A stretch of 21,632 nt of DNA from NCBI GenBank assembly GCA_938036545.1, contig CALHQJ010000052.1, forward strand, positions 1 to 21,632, written 5' to 3'. Under the pieces are notes generated by a model, which was not told the DNA's origin, made no database searches, and saw only the letters and a list, made by a program, of their open reading frames with translations. This document shows positions 13,931-21,632 of this stretch, piece by piece. The stretch comes from an uncultured Clostridium sp. Lineage in GTDB: Bacteria; Bacillota; Clostridia; Lachnospirales; Lachnospiraceae. Within the stretch, counting starts at the first letter, position 1. Each line of letters opens with the position of its first letter. The position numbers were made by a program, and so were the translations under genes.

Positions 13931-15316
13931 TTACTCCTGACCGGCTGCTTTTCTGCGCTCTGCCAGGGCAGCGTACATTTCAGCAGTTTTCTTTTTGTCT
14001 AAGTTAAAGACAAGGCCAATACCGATTAATTCTAAAATACAGGTAATAACCGGAATCGCATTTACCAGGTAGTAGATATTGTTAATGGTTGAAGCGCTTT
14101 GTACTGCGCCTGCGCCGGCTACGTATCCAATAGCAGCCAGGGCAGATGCAGCGCCGGTAGAAGCGATGGTGGAACCGATCTTACGGCTGAAAGTGTATAA
14201 GCTGTACATACTTCCGTCTGCACGGAAATTCATCTTCCATTCGCTGTAATCCAGACAGTCGGTAACCAGAGCCCAGATTAAAATGGTGAAAGCAGTCTGG
14301 CCAATGGTAGCAAGCAGGTTTAAAACCGTGTAAACCAGAGGACTTTCAATAGGGAAGAATAAAATGAAAGAAGAAAGCAGCAGGTTATAGGTGCTCATAA
14401 CCAGAATTACAGTTCTTTTTCCAAATTTTGCTACGATTTTTGGTACCATAATGAAGCAGATCAGCATAACAGGCAGAGAACCCAGGCTTGCAAGAGTCAT
14501 AAAGCTGGTATCCTGATAGAACTCTTTGTAAATGTAGCTCTTTAACTGGCTGTAGCCGGTGATATAGAGCATGCTTCCTACAGTTGCAATCATAACGCCG
14601 ATTAAAGGACGGTTTTTAAATGCAGATTTTAATACTTTGCCGTAGTTAAATGGTTCTTTGGCAGCGCTGGTCTGACGGACACGTTCTACTGTCAGATTAC
14701 ATAACAGCAGGTAAGAAACAACGCAGAGGATGCCGAATATAACTGCAACCATGGTAAAACGCCCTGGAAGAATGTTGGAATCCTTGTCAAAACAAATGAC
14801 AGGAACAACAGACAGAGCGCCGATTCCAACTAAAGTACCGCCGATACTTCTGGCTCTGGAAAGTTTGGAACGGTCGATTGGGTCAGCAGAAACTACGCTT
14901 GCCATAGCGCCGAAAGGCATACTGGTTCCGGTGTAGCACATGCCATATAATACATAAGAAAATGCAACCCATGCATGGAGGGCAACGCCTTTAAATGGTA
15001 CGTTGGCAAAGCACAGGACGCCGGAGAGAGCCAGCGGAATCATAAACAGCTTTACCCACGGCTTAAATTTATCGCCGCTTTTTCCAAGAGTCCAGCGGTC
15101 AGGGAAGGAACCCATAATCGGGTCGTTAATGGCGTCCCAGAGACGGGCTGCCAGGAACAGGCCGGCCATCCATCCTGGTGAAATTCCCAGTACATAGGTA
15201 CAGAATGTCAGGAAATAGGCGTCTACAAATAAGTTTACAAAACTTCCGGCCATGTCTCCGAAGACATAACCAAGCTGGTCCTTTACGCCAAAAGGACGTA
15301 CAGATTTCTCATTCAT
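13931..15316 (-). CDS. GPH/MFS-type cation symporter
   Basis: This 461-residue, roughly 12-helix membrane transporter is of the glycoside-pentoside-hexuronide:cation symporter type, which imports sugars or related compounds with Na+ or H+. The N-terminal KDQLGYVFGDMAGSFV and the loop following the second helix, AARLWDAINDPIMGSFPDR, are hallmarks of the family. The central SRARSIGGTLVGIG and the later RADGSMYSLYTFSRKIGSTI also fit. AAGGAGG precedes the ATG. As first gene of the operon with two metal hydrolases, it probably imports their substrate. The divergent AraC-type gene is the likely regulator. Confidence 0.9.
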   Translation of the reverse strand: MNEKSVRPFGVKDQLGYVFGDMAGSFVNLFVDAYFLTFCTYVLGISPGWMAGLFLAARLWDAINDPIMGSFPDRWTLGKSGDKFKPWVKLFMIPLALSGVLCFANVPFKGVALHAWVAFSYVLYGMCYTGTSMPFGAMASVVSADPIDRSKLSRARSIGGTLVGIGALSVVPVICFDKDSNILPGRFTMVAVIFGILCVVSYLLLCNLTVERVRQTSAAKEPFNYGKVLKSAFKNRPLIGVMIATVGSMLYITGYSQLKSYIYKEFYQDTSFMTLASLGSLPVMLICFIMVPKIVAKFGKRTVILVMSTYNLLLSSFILFFPIESPLVYTVLNLLATIGQTAFTILIWALVTDCLDYSEWKMNFRADGSMYSLYTFSRKIGSTIASTGAASALAAIGYVAGAGAVQSASTINNIYYLVNAIPVITCILELIGIGLVFNLDKKKTAEMYAALAERRKAAGQE

Positions 15317-15369
15317 CTCGTTTCCTCCTTGCTGCGGCAGAAGTCCGCATCACATAATCTTAGGTTTTG

Positions 15370-15399
15370 ATACTATGTTTTTCAGATCTCATGTATCAG
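15370..15399 (-). promoter_or_regulatory. Possible promoter of the transporter operon
   Basis: On the minus strand CTGATA (15394-15399) and TAGTAT (15370-15375) are 18 bp apart. The boxes are weak, as expected for an activator-dependent promoter. They lie about 25 bp from the AraC-type repeat region. Confidence 0.3.
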
Positions 15400-15423
15400 G
15401 TGAGTTAAGCATACTACACCAAT

Positions 15424-15465
15424 ATTACAATTACTATTACAAATATTGCATATAATATTGCAAAT
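15424..15465. promoter_or_regulatory. 21-bp direct repeat, probable AraC-type operator
   Basis: Two 21-bp units (15424-15444 and 15445-15465) agree at 16 of 21 positions. Each contains two ATTRCAW boxes 12 bp apart. Tandem half-sites at two helical turns are typical of AraC-family binding. The right unit overlaps the -35 box of the regulator's own promoter, suggesting autoregulation. Confidence 0.6.
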
Positions 15466-15486
15466 ATCGCCAAGTTAAGCTATAAT
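15458..15486 (+). promoter_or_regulatory. Promoter of the AraC-type regulator gene
   Basis: TTGCAA (15458-15463), 17 bp, TATAAT (15481-15486). This is a good sigma-A promoter whose -35 box is embedded in the direct repeat. Confidence 0.75.
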
Positions 15487-15547
15487 GTTGATTTCAGTTT
15501 GCACATAATTTCAAATAAACTTGCAGAACGGTATCAGGAGATGGATG

Positions 15548-16537
15548 ATGAAATTATCAGAAGCACAAAAATATAAAGAACTGGTTTTGGCCAACAAACG
15601 TGCTGAAATCAGCAATGAAGAGCTTCAAAAAGCAATGATTGAAGAAGGCGGAATTCTGTCCAATCTTTATCAGGAACTGGAAATGGATTCCAAGGCAGTG
15701 GACTGCCAGGAGGACGTAAACTATACAAAGGATAAGGTTTCCCTTCATAGCCATACGTTTTATGAGGTTTTATACTGCAAAGGAGGAAACGTACAGTATC
15801 TGCTAGGAGCAGACCGGTATCGGGTAGGCAGAGGAGATATTATTTTTGTACCTCCTGGAATCAGTCACAGGCCTCTGTATCTGGATCAGCTGGTAGAACC
15901 CTATTCCCGTTACGTAATCTGGATTCACCCGGATTTTATGAAAACGCTGAAAGAGAATTTAGGATTTAATCCTTTGTCCAAACCGGTTTTGCTGAGGACA
16001 AAAGACAGCGGGTGGGAATATCTGGCAAAATATTTTCAGTCAGCGTGTATGGAATCGGCCACCAGACAGGAAGGGTTTCAGGCCTGCATGATGGCTGACA
16101 CCATGCAGCTTTTAATTCATTTAACCAGAGCCTGCAACCACAGCAAGGCCATGGAGCCTCTGACAGAGAAAAAGGAACTGCTGGATGAACTGATTGCTTA
16201 TATTGAAAATCATCTGGCAGAGAAAATAACATTAAAATCGGCTGCCAGCCATTTTTATATCAGCGAACGGGCAATTTCCCGCTTATTCAGCGAAAAAATG
16301 GACGTCAGCTTTTACCGCTATGTAACCCAGCGCCGGTTAATAGCGGCAAAGGTATTGATTATTAATGGAGAACCGCTGGAAGCAATCGGGGAACATGTAG
16401 GGTTTTCCGATTATTCTACGTTTTATCGGGCGTTTAAGCAGGCCTTTTCCATATCGCCCAAGCAATTTAAAAAGCTTCAGGGAGAGCATGCAAAAAACAC
16501 CCCGTCTGCTGCACGAAGCCAACAGGCAGGGCGTTAA
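15548..16537 (+). CDS. AraC-family transcriptional regulator with cupin sensor
   Basis: This 329-residue regulator probably activates the divergent transporter/hydrolase operon in response to its substrate. An N-terminal segment of about 60 residues is followed by a cupin-like effector domain (SLHSHTFYEVLYCKGG, then YRVGRGDIIFVPPGISHRPL). The C-terminus has two AraC helix-turn-helix motifs: ITLKSAASHFYISERAISRL and PLEAIGEHVGFSDYSTFYRA, ending FSISPKQFKK. AGGAG is 7 bp before ATG 15548; ATG 15545 is nearly as good. The promoter at 15458-15486 overlaps a 21-bp direct repeat that may be its own binding site. Confidence 0.9.
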   Translation: MKLSEAQKYKELVLANKRAEISNEELQKAMIEEGGILSNLYQELEMDSKAVDCQEDVNYTKDKVSLHSHTFYEVLYCKGGNVQYLLGADRYRVGRGDIIFVPPGISHRPLYLDQLVEPYSRYVIWIHPDFMKTLKENLGFNPLSKPVLLRTKDSGWEYLAKYFQSACMESATRQEGFQACMMADTMQLLIHLTRACNHSKAMEPLTEKKELLDELIAYIENHLAEKITLKSAASHFYISERAISRLFSEKMDVSFYRYVTQRRLIAAKVLIINGEPLEAIGEHVGFSDYSTFYRAFKQAFSISPKQFKKLQGEHAKNTPSAARSQQAGR

Positions 16538-16595
16538 AAAAGGGGAGGATAAGTAGTTAAATTTCTCTTTTGTGTACACCCATAGTATGGACGGA

Positions 16596-16625
16596 TTGCA
16601 AAAGTTTATACCACATTGTTATAAT
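16596..16625 (+). promoter_or_regulatory. Promoter of the amidase gene
   Basis: TTGCAA (16596-16601), 18 bp, TATAAT (16620-16625), about 75 bp before the amidase start. Confidence 0.65.
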
Positions 16626-16702
16626 TTTTCTGTTTCGGCTGCCGGACAAGTCACGGCCAGAGCCAGTGGCTCATAAAATAGAGAAAAAGGATGGACAGGA
16701 CT

Positions 16703-17695
16703 ATGAAGATCTGTTTAGATGCAGGGCATTTTGGCAAATACAATCAAAGTCCAGCAGAACCAGGGTATTACGAGTCAGAAATGGTATGGAAGCTTCATCT
16801 GCTCCAGAAAAAATACCTGGAATCCTATGGGATAGAAGTAATTTTAACCAGGGAGAATCAAGGACAGGACAAGGGGCTGTATGCCAGGGGAACTGCTTCA
16901 AAAGGCTGCGATTTGTTTATTTCCAACCATTCCAACGCAGCAGGAGGCGGAGTGAATAACGCCATTGATTATCCGGCTGCTTACTGCGCTATTAATGGCA
17001 GCGCAGACGGTATTGGAATGGCTCTGGCCCAGACTGTGGAAACGGTTTTAAATACCCGCCAGCCAGCCCGAATCGAGCATAGAAGAGGACAGAACGGAGA
17101 TTATTACGGAGTACTGAGAGGCGCCACGGCAGTGGGGACTCCAGGCCTGATTCTGGAACATTCCTTTCATACCAACGAAGATATAGCCAGATGGCTATTA
17201 AATCCGGATAATTTAAAGCGCCTGGCAAAGGCGGAGACAGCCGCAATTATTTTGTATTATAACATCAATCAGCCGATTCCGGAAAACCGGTGGGGATGGT
17301 ATCAGGAGGAAGGCGGCTGGAGATTTTATCTGGGAAATACAGGAGAACCGGTTCGGAACAACTGGTATAAAGACGGGGAAGACTGGTACTGGTTTGACGG
17401 AGCCGGAATGATGGTTTCCAATACCTGGAAGACGGATTCAACTGGAAAATGGTACTATCTGGGCGAAAACGGCGCTATGAAAAAGGATACCTGGGTGGTT
17501 TGGAAAAAGGAACTGTACCGCTTAAAAGAAGACGGCAGTATGTTTGAAGGCAGTATTTACCTGATGTCCGATATCAAAGGCGCATTGATTCCTATGGAAG
17601 CGGAAGAAAAGCAGGGATCTTTTATCAGGAAACGGAGCAGGAAGAAGGGGAGAAAACGGGGAAAAGCTAGAGGCAGGAACCGGAAAGGAAGATAG
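16703..17695 (+). CDS. N-acetylmuramoyl-L-alanine amidase with cell-wall-binding repeats and basic tail
   Basis: This 330-residue peptidoglycan amidase (Amidase_3 type, zinc-dependent) cuts the bond between muramic acid and the stem peptide. Zinc and catalytic residues are visible: His9 in LDAGHFG, Glu24 in GYYESE, His76 in SNHSNA and Glu152 in LEHSFH. Residues about 197-285 hold three to four choline-binding-type repeats rich in W, Y and G (GWYQEEGGWRFYLGNTGEP, NWYKDGEDWYWFDGAGMM, KWYYLGENGAMKKDTW). The last 22 residues are almost all Arg, Lys and Gly. There is no signal peptide, as in phage endolysins, but no holin or phage gene is adjacent. I prefer ATG 16703 (MKICLDAGH) over 16691. It has its own promoter. 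Confidence 0.9.
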   Translation: MKICLDAGHFGKYNQSPAEPGYYESEMVWKLHLLQKKYLESYGIEVILTRENQGQDKGLYARGTASKGCDLFISNHSNAAGGGVNNAIDYPAAYCAINGSADGIGMALAQTVETVLNTRQPARIEHRRGQNGDYYGVLRGATAVGTPGLILEHSFHTNEDIARWLLNPDNLKRLAKAETAAIILYYNINQPIPENRWGWYQEEGGWRFYLGNTGEPVRNNWYKDGEDWYWFDGAGMMVSNTWKTDSTGKWYYLGENGAMKKDTWVVWKKELYRLKEDGSMFEGSIYLMSDIKGALIPMEAEEKQGSFIRKRSRKKGRKRGKARGRNRKGR

Positions 17696-17710
17696 AAAAA
17701 GAAAGGGGAC

Positions 17711-17739
17711 TTGCCAACTATGAACCTTTCCGCTACAAT
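17711..17739 (+). promoter_or_regulatory. Promoter of the PPi-phosphofructokinase gene
   Basis: TTGCCA (17711-17716), 17 bp, TACAAT (17734-17739), 34 bp before the start codon. It is a good sigma-A match. Confidence 0.75.
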
Positions 17740-17773
17740 AGAAAGCAGAGAGTAAAAAGAGGAGAAGATACCT

Positions 17774-18991
17774 ATGAAGAAAAATGTTATTGTGGGTCAG
17801 TCCGGCGGCCCCACAGCAGTAATCAATGCCAGCCTTTACGGGGTGATTCAGGAGGGAATAGCCCATGGAGATGAGATTGGGAAAGTCTATGGAATGATTC
17901 ATGGCATTGAGGGATTCATGGCTGGAAGAGTGATGGAACTGTCTGCTCTTGAGGAAGAAGAACTGGAGCTGTTAAAGCTGACTCCTGCCGCTTATCTGGG
18001 TTCCTGCCGGTATAAGCTTCCGGAGGATTTAAGCGACATCTGTTATCAGGAATTATTTGAAAAATTCCGTCAGATGGACATTGGATACTTCTTTTATATT
18101 GGCGGCAACGATTCTATGGATACAGTAAGCAAATTATCCCGTTATGCTGCTTCCAACCACATTGATGTAAAGGTAATTGGCATTCCAAAGACCATTGACA
18201 ACGATTTGATTATGACCGATCATACGCCTGGTTACGGCAGCGCAGCAAAGTATGTGGCTTCAACAGTCAGAGAGATTGTGCTGGATTCTTCCGTTTACCA
18301 GCAGAAAGCTGTTACCATTGTTGAACTGATGGGACGCCATGCAGGCTGGCTGACAGCCGCCAGCGTATTGGCAAGAAAGCATAAGGATGACAATCCGCTG
18401 CTTATTTATCTTCCGGAAACGGATTTTGACATGGAGCAGTTTGCGGGAGATGTAGAGAAGGCGCTGGAAAAACAGCCTAACGTGATTATCTGCATTTCCG
18501 AGGGTATTTCAGACGCCAGAGGCCAGTTTATCTGCGAATATGCAGACGAGGCCAGACTGGATACCTTTGGACACAAGATGTTGACAGGAAGCGGAAAAAT
18601 CCTGGAAAACTTCGTACGCGACCGGTTCGGCGTTAAGGTGCGTTCCGTTGAATTAAACGTCAGCCAGAGATGTTCCGGCATGGTGGCTTCCAGAACGGAT
18701 ATTGAAGAGGCGGCTATGGCAGGAGCGTGGGGCGTCCGCAAAGCGTTAGAGGGAGTTACCGGACAGATGATTGCATTTAACCGCAAGTCAGACAGGCCGT
18801 ATGAAATGGAATGCGAGACAGTAGACGTTAATCAGGTATGCAATCAGGAAAAGAAGTTCCCCTCTGAGTGGATTACGAAAAACGGAACGGATATTGGCGA
18901 GGAATTTCTGGCCTATGTGCTTCCGCTGATTCAGGGAGAACCTGACAGAAAAATGGAAAACGGCCTGCCGGTATACGCACATCGGCCATAG
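17774..18991 (+). CDS. pfp: Pyrophosphate-dependent 6-phosphofructokinase
   Basis: This 405-residue cytoplasmic enzyme reversibly phosphorylates fructose-6-phosphate to fructose-1,6-bisphosphate with pyrophosphate. The nucleotide/PPi loop is VGQSGGPTAVINASL near the N-terminus. YIGGNDSMDT replaces the GGDGS-type motif of ATP-dependent enzymes, which points to PPi use. IPKTIDNDL contains the catalytic Asp region, and ELMGRHAGWLTA binds substrate. AGGAG precedes the ATG. It stands alone between two promoters. It belongs to central glycolysis and is unrelated to the PfkB-type kinase of the sugar operon. Confidence 0.92.
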   Translation: MKKNVIVGQSGGPTAVINASLYGVIQEGIAHGDEIGKVYGMIHGIEGFMAGRVMELSALEEEELELLKLTPAAYLGSCRYKLPEDLSDICYQELFEKFRQMDIGYFFYIGGNDSMDTVSKLSRYAASNHIDVKVIGIPKTIDNDLIMTDHTPGYGSAAKYVASTVREIVLDSSVYQQKAVTIVELMGRHAGWLTAASVLARKHKDDNPLLIYLPETDFDMEQFAGDVEKALEKQPNVIICISEGISDARGQFICEYADEARLDTFGHKMLTGSGKILENFVRDRFGVKVRSVELNVSQRCSGMVASRTDIEEAAMAGAWGVRKALEGVTGQMIAFNRKSDRPYEMECETVDVNQVCNQEKKFPSEWITKNGTDIGEEFLAYVLPLIQGEPDRKMENGLPVYAHRP

Positions 18992-18998
18992 AAAAGAC

Positions 18999-19028
18999 TT
19001 TACAACAAACATGGTTTTGTTATATACT
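18999..19028 (+). promoter_or_regulatory. Promoter of the SEC-C protein gene
   Basis: TTTACA (18999-19004), 18 bp, TATACT (19023-19028), about 45 bp before the start codon. A weak AACAAA/TTTGTT hairpin within it may also help end the pfp transcript. Confidence 0.6.
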
Positions 19029-19071
19029 ATGGCCTAGGGATGTTTGCCCATAAATACTGATAAAAGGATGG

Positions 19072-19590
19072 ATGATAGAGATGGCTATTTTAGATACCTG
19101 GAGAAATCTGGCCTATGGCGATGGCTTAGATGATAAAAAGAGAGAAGAGCTGTGGACCGGCTATTTTAACATTGAAAAAGGAATTTACGAGCAGATCCTT
19201 TCTAACCCAGCCGAAGTAGTAACCGGTACGGTAAAGGAACTGGCAGAGAAGTACAATACCGAGCTGTTGATTATGGTAGGCTTCCTGGACGGCATCAACG
19301 AGAGCTTAAAGGGTTATGAGAACCCGATTGAAACCATGGAAGAGGATACAGAGGTTCGTATTGAGATTGATCCGGAAAAGCTGTACTACAACATGGTAGA
19401 AGCAAAGGCAAGCTGGCTGTATGAACTGCCACAGTGGGATGCAATCCTTTCTGAGGAGCGCAGAAAAGAACTGTACAAAGAGCAGAAAGCTTCCGGTACG
19501 ATCCGTAAAGGACATAAGGTATACCCCAACGATCCATGTCCTTGCGGAAGCGGCAAAAAATATAAAAAGTGCTGCGGTAAGAACGCATAA
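19072..19590 (+). CDS. SEC-C metal-binding domain protein
   Basis: This 172-residue cytoplasmic protein ends in a SEC-C motif, NDPCPCGSGKKYKKCCG, the zinc-binding module found at the C-terminus of SecA and in many small proteins. The N-terminal 130 residues are largely helical and acidic, without a domain I recognise; relatives are annotated only as SEC-C proteins. AAAAGG precedes ATG 19072; ATG 19081 (MAILDTWRNLAYG) is an alternative start. It is monocistronic, with its own promoter and a strong terminator. Function is unknown. Confidence 0.85.
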   Translation: MIEMAILDTWRNLAYGDGLDDKKREELWTGYFNIEKGIYEQILSNPAEVVTGTVKELAEKYNTELLIMVGFLDGINESLKGYENPIETMEEDTEVRIEIDPEKLYYNMVEAKASWLYELPQWDAILSEERRKELYKEQKASGTIRKGHKVYPNDPCPCGSGKKYKKCCGKNA

Positions 19591-19630
19591 AATTGATTGT
19601 GATCCGCAGAAAATGCAGAATCAGGATAAG

Positions 19631-19661
19631 GGGCTGCCTATAGGCAGCCCTGTCTCTTTTT
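19631..19661 (+). terminator. Strong intrinsic terminator
   Basis: GGGCTGCC (19631-19638) pairs perfectly with GGCAGCCC (19643-19650) across a TATA loop, followed by TGTCTCTTTTT. It ends the SEC-C gene transcript. Confidence 0.93.
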
Positions 19662-19714
19662 GCAGGCCTTCATATGGGAGGCCCTGTAAATGAGACTGGC
19701 AAAGGAGAGAAAAC

Positions 19715-20491
19715 ATGGATGCTTACACAAGCTTTGCGGCGGTATATGACCTGTTTATGGATAATATTCCGTATGAAGAGTGGAGCCAGTATCTAATCAG
19801 CCTGTTAAAGGAACGGGGAGTCAACGATGGACTGGTACTGGATCTGGGCTGTGGAACCGGCAGTCTTACTGAATTATTAGCCGCTTCCGGCTATGATATG
19901 ATTGGCCTGGACAATGCAGAAGACATGCTGGAAATCGCTATGGAAAAGAAGTTGGAAAGCGGCAGGGACATCCTCTATCTTCTTCAGGATATGCGGGAAT
20001 TTGAACTTTACGGAACCGTAGCAGCAGTAGTCAGTATCTGTGATTCCATGAATTACATACTGGAATATGAAGATTTGGTTCAGGTATTTTCCCTGGTAAA
20101 TAACTATCTGGACCCCAATGGAGTATTTATTTTTGATTTGAATACAGAATATAAATACCGGAACATTCTGGGAGAGTCTACCATTGCAGAAAATCGGGAA
20201 GAAAGCAGCTTTATCTGGGACAATTATTTTGATGAAGAATCCAGAATCAATGAATATGATTTGACCTTGTTTATTCAGGAGAATGGAAAAACCGGAGAAG
20301 CACCGTTGTACTGGAAATACGAAGAAACCCATTATCAGAGGGCTTATTCCATAGAAGAGGTGAAACGGGCCTTAGAGAAAGCCGGAATGGTTTTTGAAGC
20401 CTGTTATGACGCATTTACAAAAGAGGCTCCCAGGCCGGACAGCGACAGGATTTATATTGTTGCCAGAGAAAACGGAAAAGAGAGACTGTAA
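19715..20491 (+). CDS. Class I SAM-dependent methyltransferase
   Basis: This 258-residue cytoplasmic methyltransferase has a Rossmann fold. Motif I is VLDLGCGTGSLTELLA, followed by the acidic strand-2 end MIGLDNAEDML and the post-I segment LLQDMREFEL. VVSICDSMNYIL and GVFIFDLNTEYKYR complete the core. The target is not predictable. AAAGGAGA precedes the ATG. It probably shares a transcript with the Hsp33 gene 43 bp downstream, since no terminator or clear promoter lies between. The pairing may be positional rather than functional. Confidence 0.9.
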   Translation: MDAYTSFAAVYDLFMDNIPYEEWSQYLISLLKERGVNDGLVLDLGCGTGSLTELLAASGYDMIGLDNAEDMLEIAMEKKLESGRDILYLLQDMREFELYGTVAAVVSICDSMNYILEYEDLVQVFSLVNNYLDPNGVFIFDLNTEYKYRNILGESTIAENREESSFIWDNYFDEESRINEYDLTLFIQENGKTGEAPLYWKYEETHYQRAYSIEEVKRALEKAGMVFEACYDAFTKEAPRPDSDRIYIVARENGKERL

Positions 20492-20534
20492 GTACAGTAA
20501 AATCAATTGAAAACCAACGAAATGAGGAAGAACT

Positions 20535-21413
20535 ATGTCTGATTATATCATTCGTGCAACGGCTGCAGACGGTCAGATCCGCGCCTTTGCATCTACCACA
20601 AGGGATTTAGTAGAGTATGCGCGCCAGGCTCACAACACCAGTCCGGTGGCAACGGCTGCCCTGGGCCGTCTCCTTACAGCAGGAGGAATGATGGGAATTA
20701 CCATGAAGGGAGAGGAGGATCTGCTGACCCTGAAAATTCAGGGAGACGGGCCCATAGAGGGCCTGACGGTTACCGCAGATTCCAAAGGACGGGTAAAGGG
20801 CTATGCCTATAATCCTTCTGTTATGCTGCCTCCCAATGCCAAAGGAAAGCTGGACGTAGGCGGCGCTTTAGGAGTCGGTGTGTTAAGCGTCATTAAGGAC
20901 ATTGGATTGAAAGAGCCTTATGTGGGACAGACCATTTTGGTAACGGGGGAGATTGCGGAGGATTTGACCTATTATTACGCCACTTCTGAGCAGACTCCGT
21001 CTTCCATTGCCCTGGGGGTGCTGATGAATAAGGATAATACCGTAAGCCAGGCAGGGGGATTTATGATCCAGCTGATGCCAGGGGCTTCCGATGAAATTAT
21101 TGATAAACTGGAAGCACGTTTGGGAGAGATTACTTCCATTACAGCCCTGTTAGATGCAGGAAACACTCCGGAAATGATTTTAGATCACATTTTGGGAGAG
21201 TTTGGTTTGGAGATTAACGAGAAGGTAACCACAGAATTTTACTGCAACTGCACCAAGCAGAGAGTGGAAAAAGCGTTAATCAGCATTGGAAAACAAGAAC
21301 TTCAGGAAATGATAGACGAAGGAAAAGAAATCGAAGTAAACTGCCATTTCTGCAATCACAATTATCAATTTTCTATCGACGAGTTAAAAGAATTGTTAAC
21401 AAGAGCTTCTTAA
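20535..21413 (+). CDS. hslO: Hsp33 redox-regulated chaperone
   Basis: This 292-residue cytoplasmic holdase is activated when oxidation releases zinc from its C-terminal cysteines. The N-terminal domain begins SDYIIRATAADGQIRAFA, as in the family, and continues through TAALGRLLTAGGMMG and QTPSSIALGVLM. The redox switch is complete: CNC in FYCNCTKQR and CHFC in EVNCHFCNH give the C-X-C...C-X2-C zinc site. GAGGA precedes the ATG. A strong terminator follows. Confidence 0.96.
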   Translation: MSDYIIRATAADGQIRAFASTTRDLVEYARQAHNTSPVATAALGRLLTAGGMMGITMKGEEDLLTLKIQGDGPIEGLTVTADSKGRVKGYAYNPSVMLPPNAKGKLDVGGALGVGVLSVIKDIGLKEPYVGQTILVTGEIAEDLTYYYATSEQTPSSIALGVLMNKDNTVSQAGGFMIQLMPGASDEIIDKLEARLGEITSITALLDAGNTPEMILDHILGEFGLEINEKVTTEFYCNCTKQRVEKALISIGKQELQEMIDEGKEIEVNCHFCNHNYQFSIDELKELLTRAS

Positions 21414-21417
21414 AGCC

Positions 21418-21453
21418 AAAAAGAGCCGGTGTCAAAACACTGGCTCTTGTTTG
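21418..21453. terminator. Bidirectional terminator between hslO and cold-shock gene
   Basis: Bases 21421-21432 pair with 21437-21448 (12 bp, one wobble) around a 4-nt loop. TGTTTGT follows on the plus strand. On the minus strand the stem continues into a CTCTTTTT-type U-tract, so it serves both convergent genes. Confidence 0.88.
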
Positions 21454-21544
21454 TAATCATTGAATCCAATATAACTTTATTTCAATTACATAAATATGTT
21501 CTATATGATTGAAAAAGGTACACTGCTGACTAGATGATTAGAAA

Positions 21545-21632
21545 TTATAACTTTGTAACGTTGGTTGCCTGAGGACCCTTTGCTCCGTTTACTACGTCAA
21601 ACTCAACCTCTGCGCCCTCGTCTAAGGACTTG
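21545..21632 (-). CDS. Cold-shock protein, C-terminal end (partial)
   Basis: Reading the minus strand from the window edge gives 29 codons ending KSLDEGAEVEF, DVVNGAKGPQA, TNVTKL, stop. This is the last part of a CspA-type cold-shock domain: the strand-4 acidic segment followed by the KGPQA(A/T)NV terminus. Full members are about 65-70 residues and bind single-stranded RNA and DNA as RNA chaperones. The 5' part lies beyond the window. It converges on hslO, with a bidirectional terminator between. Confidence 0.9.
   Translation of the reverse strand, partial: KSLDEGAEVEFDVVNGAKGPQATNVTKL

Noticed and set aside
16570..16959. 129-codon plus-strand ORF overlapping the amidase start
   Set aside because: It lies in another frame over conserved Amidase_3 motifs and crosses the promoter; no independent support.
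43..21448. Similarity between the terminators at 43-91 and 21421-21448
   Set aside because: They share only short AAAAGAG/GGCTCTT stems common to terminators; loops and inner stems differ, so no repeat family or window-flanking duplication is implied.

Overview
The window reads as the chromosome of a low-to-moderate GC Gram-positive, most likely a gut Lachnospiraceae (Clostridia). The basis is strong AGGAGG ribosome sites, sigma-A promoters of the TTGACA-17-TATAAT kind, a PPi-dependent phosphofructokinase, choline-binding-type cell-wall repeats on an amidase, and a sugar ABC importer encoded without its ATPase. The species assignment is inference from gene content.

Layout. (1) 1-866: no convincing protein gene. 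A bidirectional terminator (43-91) is followed by a textbook promoter (257-285) and a strong terminator (741-787). These bracket a roughly 495-nt segment that lacks an ORF but has several hairpins and a long-range helix; I call it a candidate large structured non-coding RNA. (2) 867-2569: an IS30-family insertion sequence, transposase on the minus strand, with 24-bp imperfect inverted ends and an apparent 13-bp target duplication. It landed between the RNA gene and the promoter of the next operon. (3) 2595-11141: an AT-rich carbohydrate operon. It encodes a LacI-type regulator, class II ketose-bisphosphate aldolase, PfkB-family phosphosugar kinase, a five-bladed beta-propeller glycosidase-like protein, an ABC sugar importer (lipoprotein plus two permeases) and a GH13_18 sucrose-phosphorylase-type enzyme. 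Three near-identical 18-bp palindromes at the regulator and aldolase promoters are the likely LacI operators. The probable scheme is import of an alpha-glucoside such as sucrose, phosphorolysis to glucose-1-phosphate plus a ketose or polyol, and entry of the second half through kinase and aldolase. The true substrate is open.

(4) 11138-12094: an O6-alkylguanine-DNA alkyltransferase on the minus strand, then a cut-short nucleotidyltransferase that stops at the terminator of the next operon. Composition changes visibly here, from AT-rich to more balanced. (5) 12107-16537: a minus-strand operon (GPH/MFS transporter, TIM-barrel amidohydrolase, creatininase-family hydrolase) with a divergent AraC-type regulator. 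The regulator's promoter region has a 21-bp direct repeat, and a 20/21-bp-spaced triple repeat sits between transporter and amidohydrolase. This looks like an uncharacterised small-molecule catabolic module. (6) 16703-21632: mostly housekeeping genes. They are an N-acetylmuramoyl-L-alanine amidase with cell-wall-binding repeats and a highly basic tail, PPi-phosphofructokinase, a SEC-C zinc-motif protein, a SAM methyltransferase, Hsp33, and the C-terminal end of a cold-shock protein on the minus strand.

The strongest candidates for something undescribed are the 292-787 RNA, the substrate of the propeller/GH13_18 operon, and the AraC-controlled amidohydrolase/creatininase module. No tRNA, rRNA or CRISPR array was seen.
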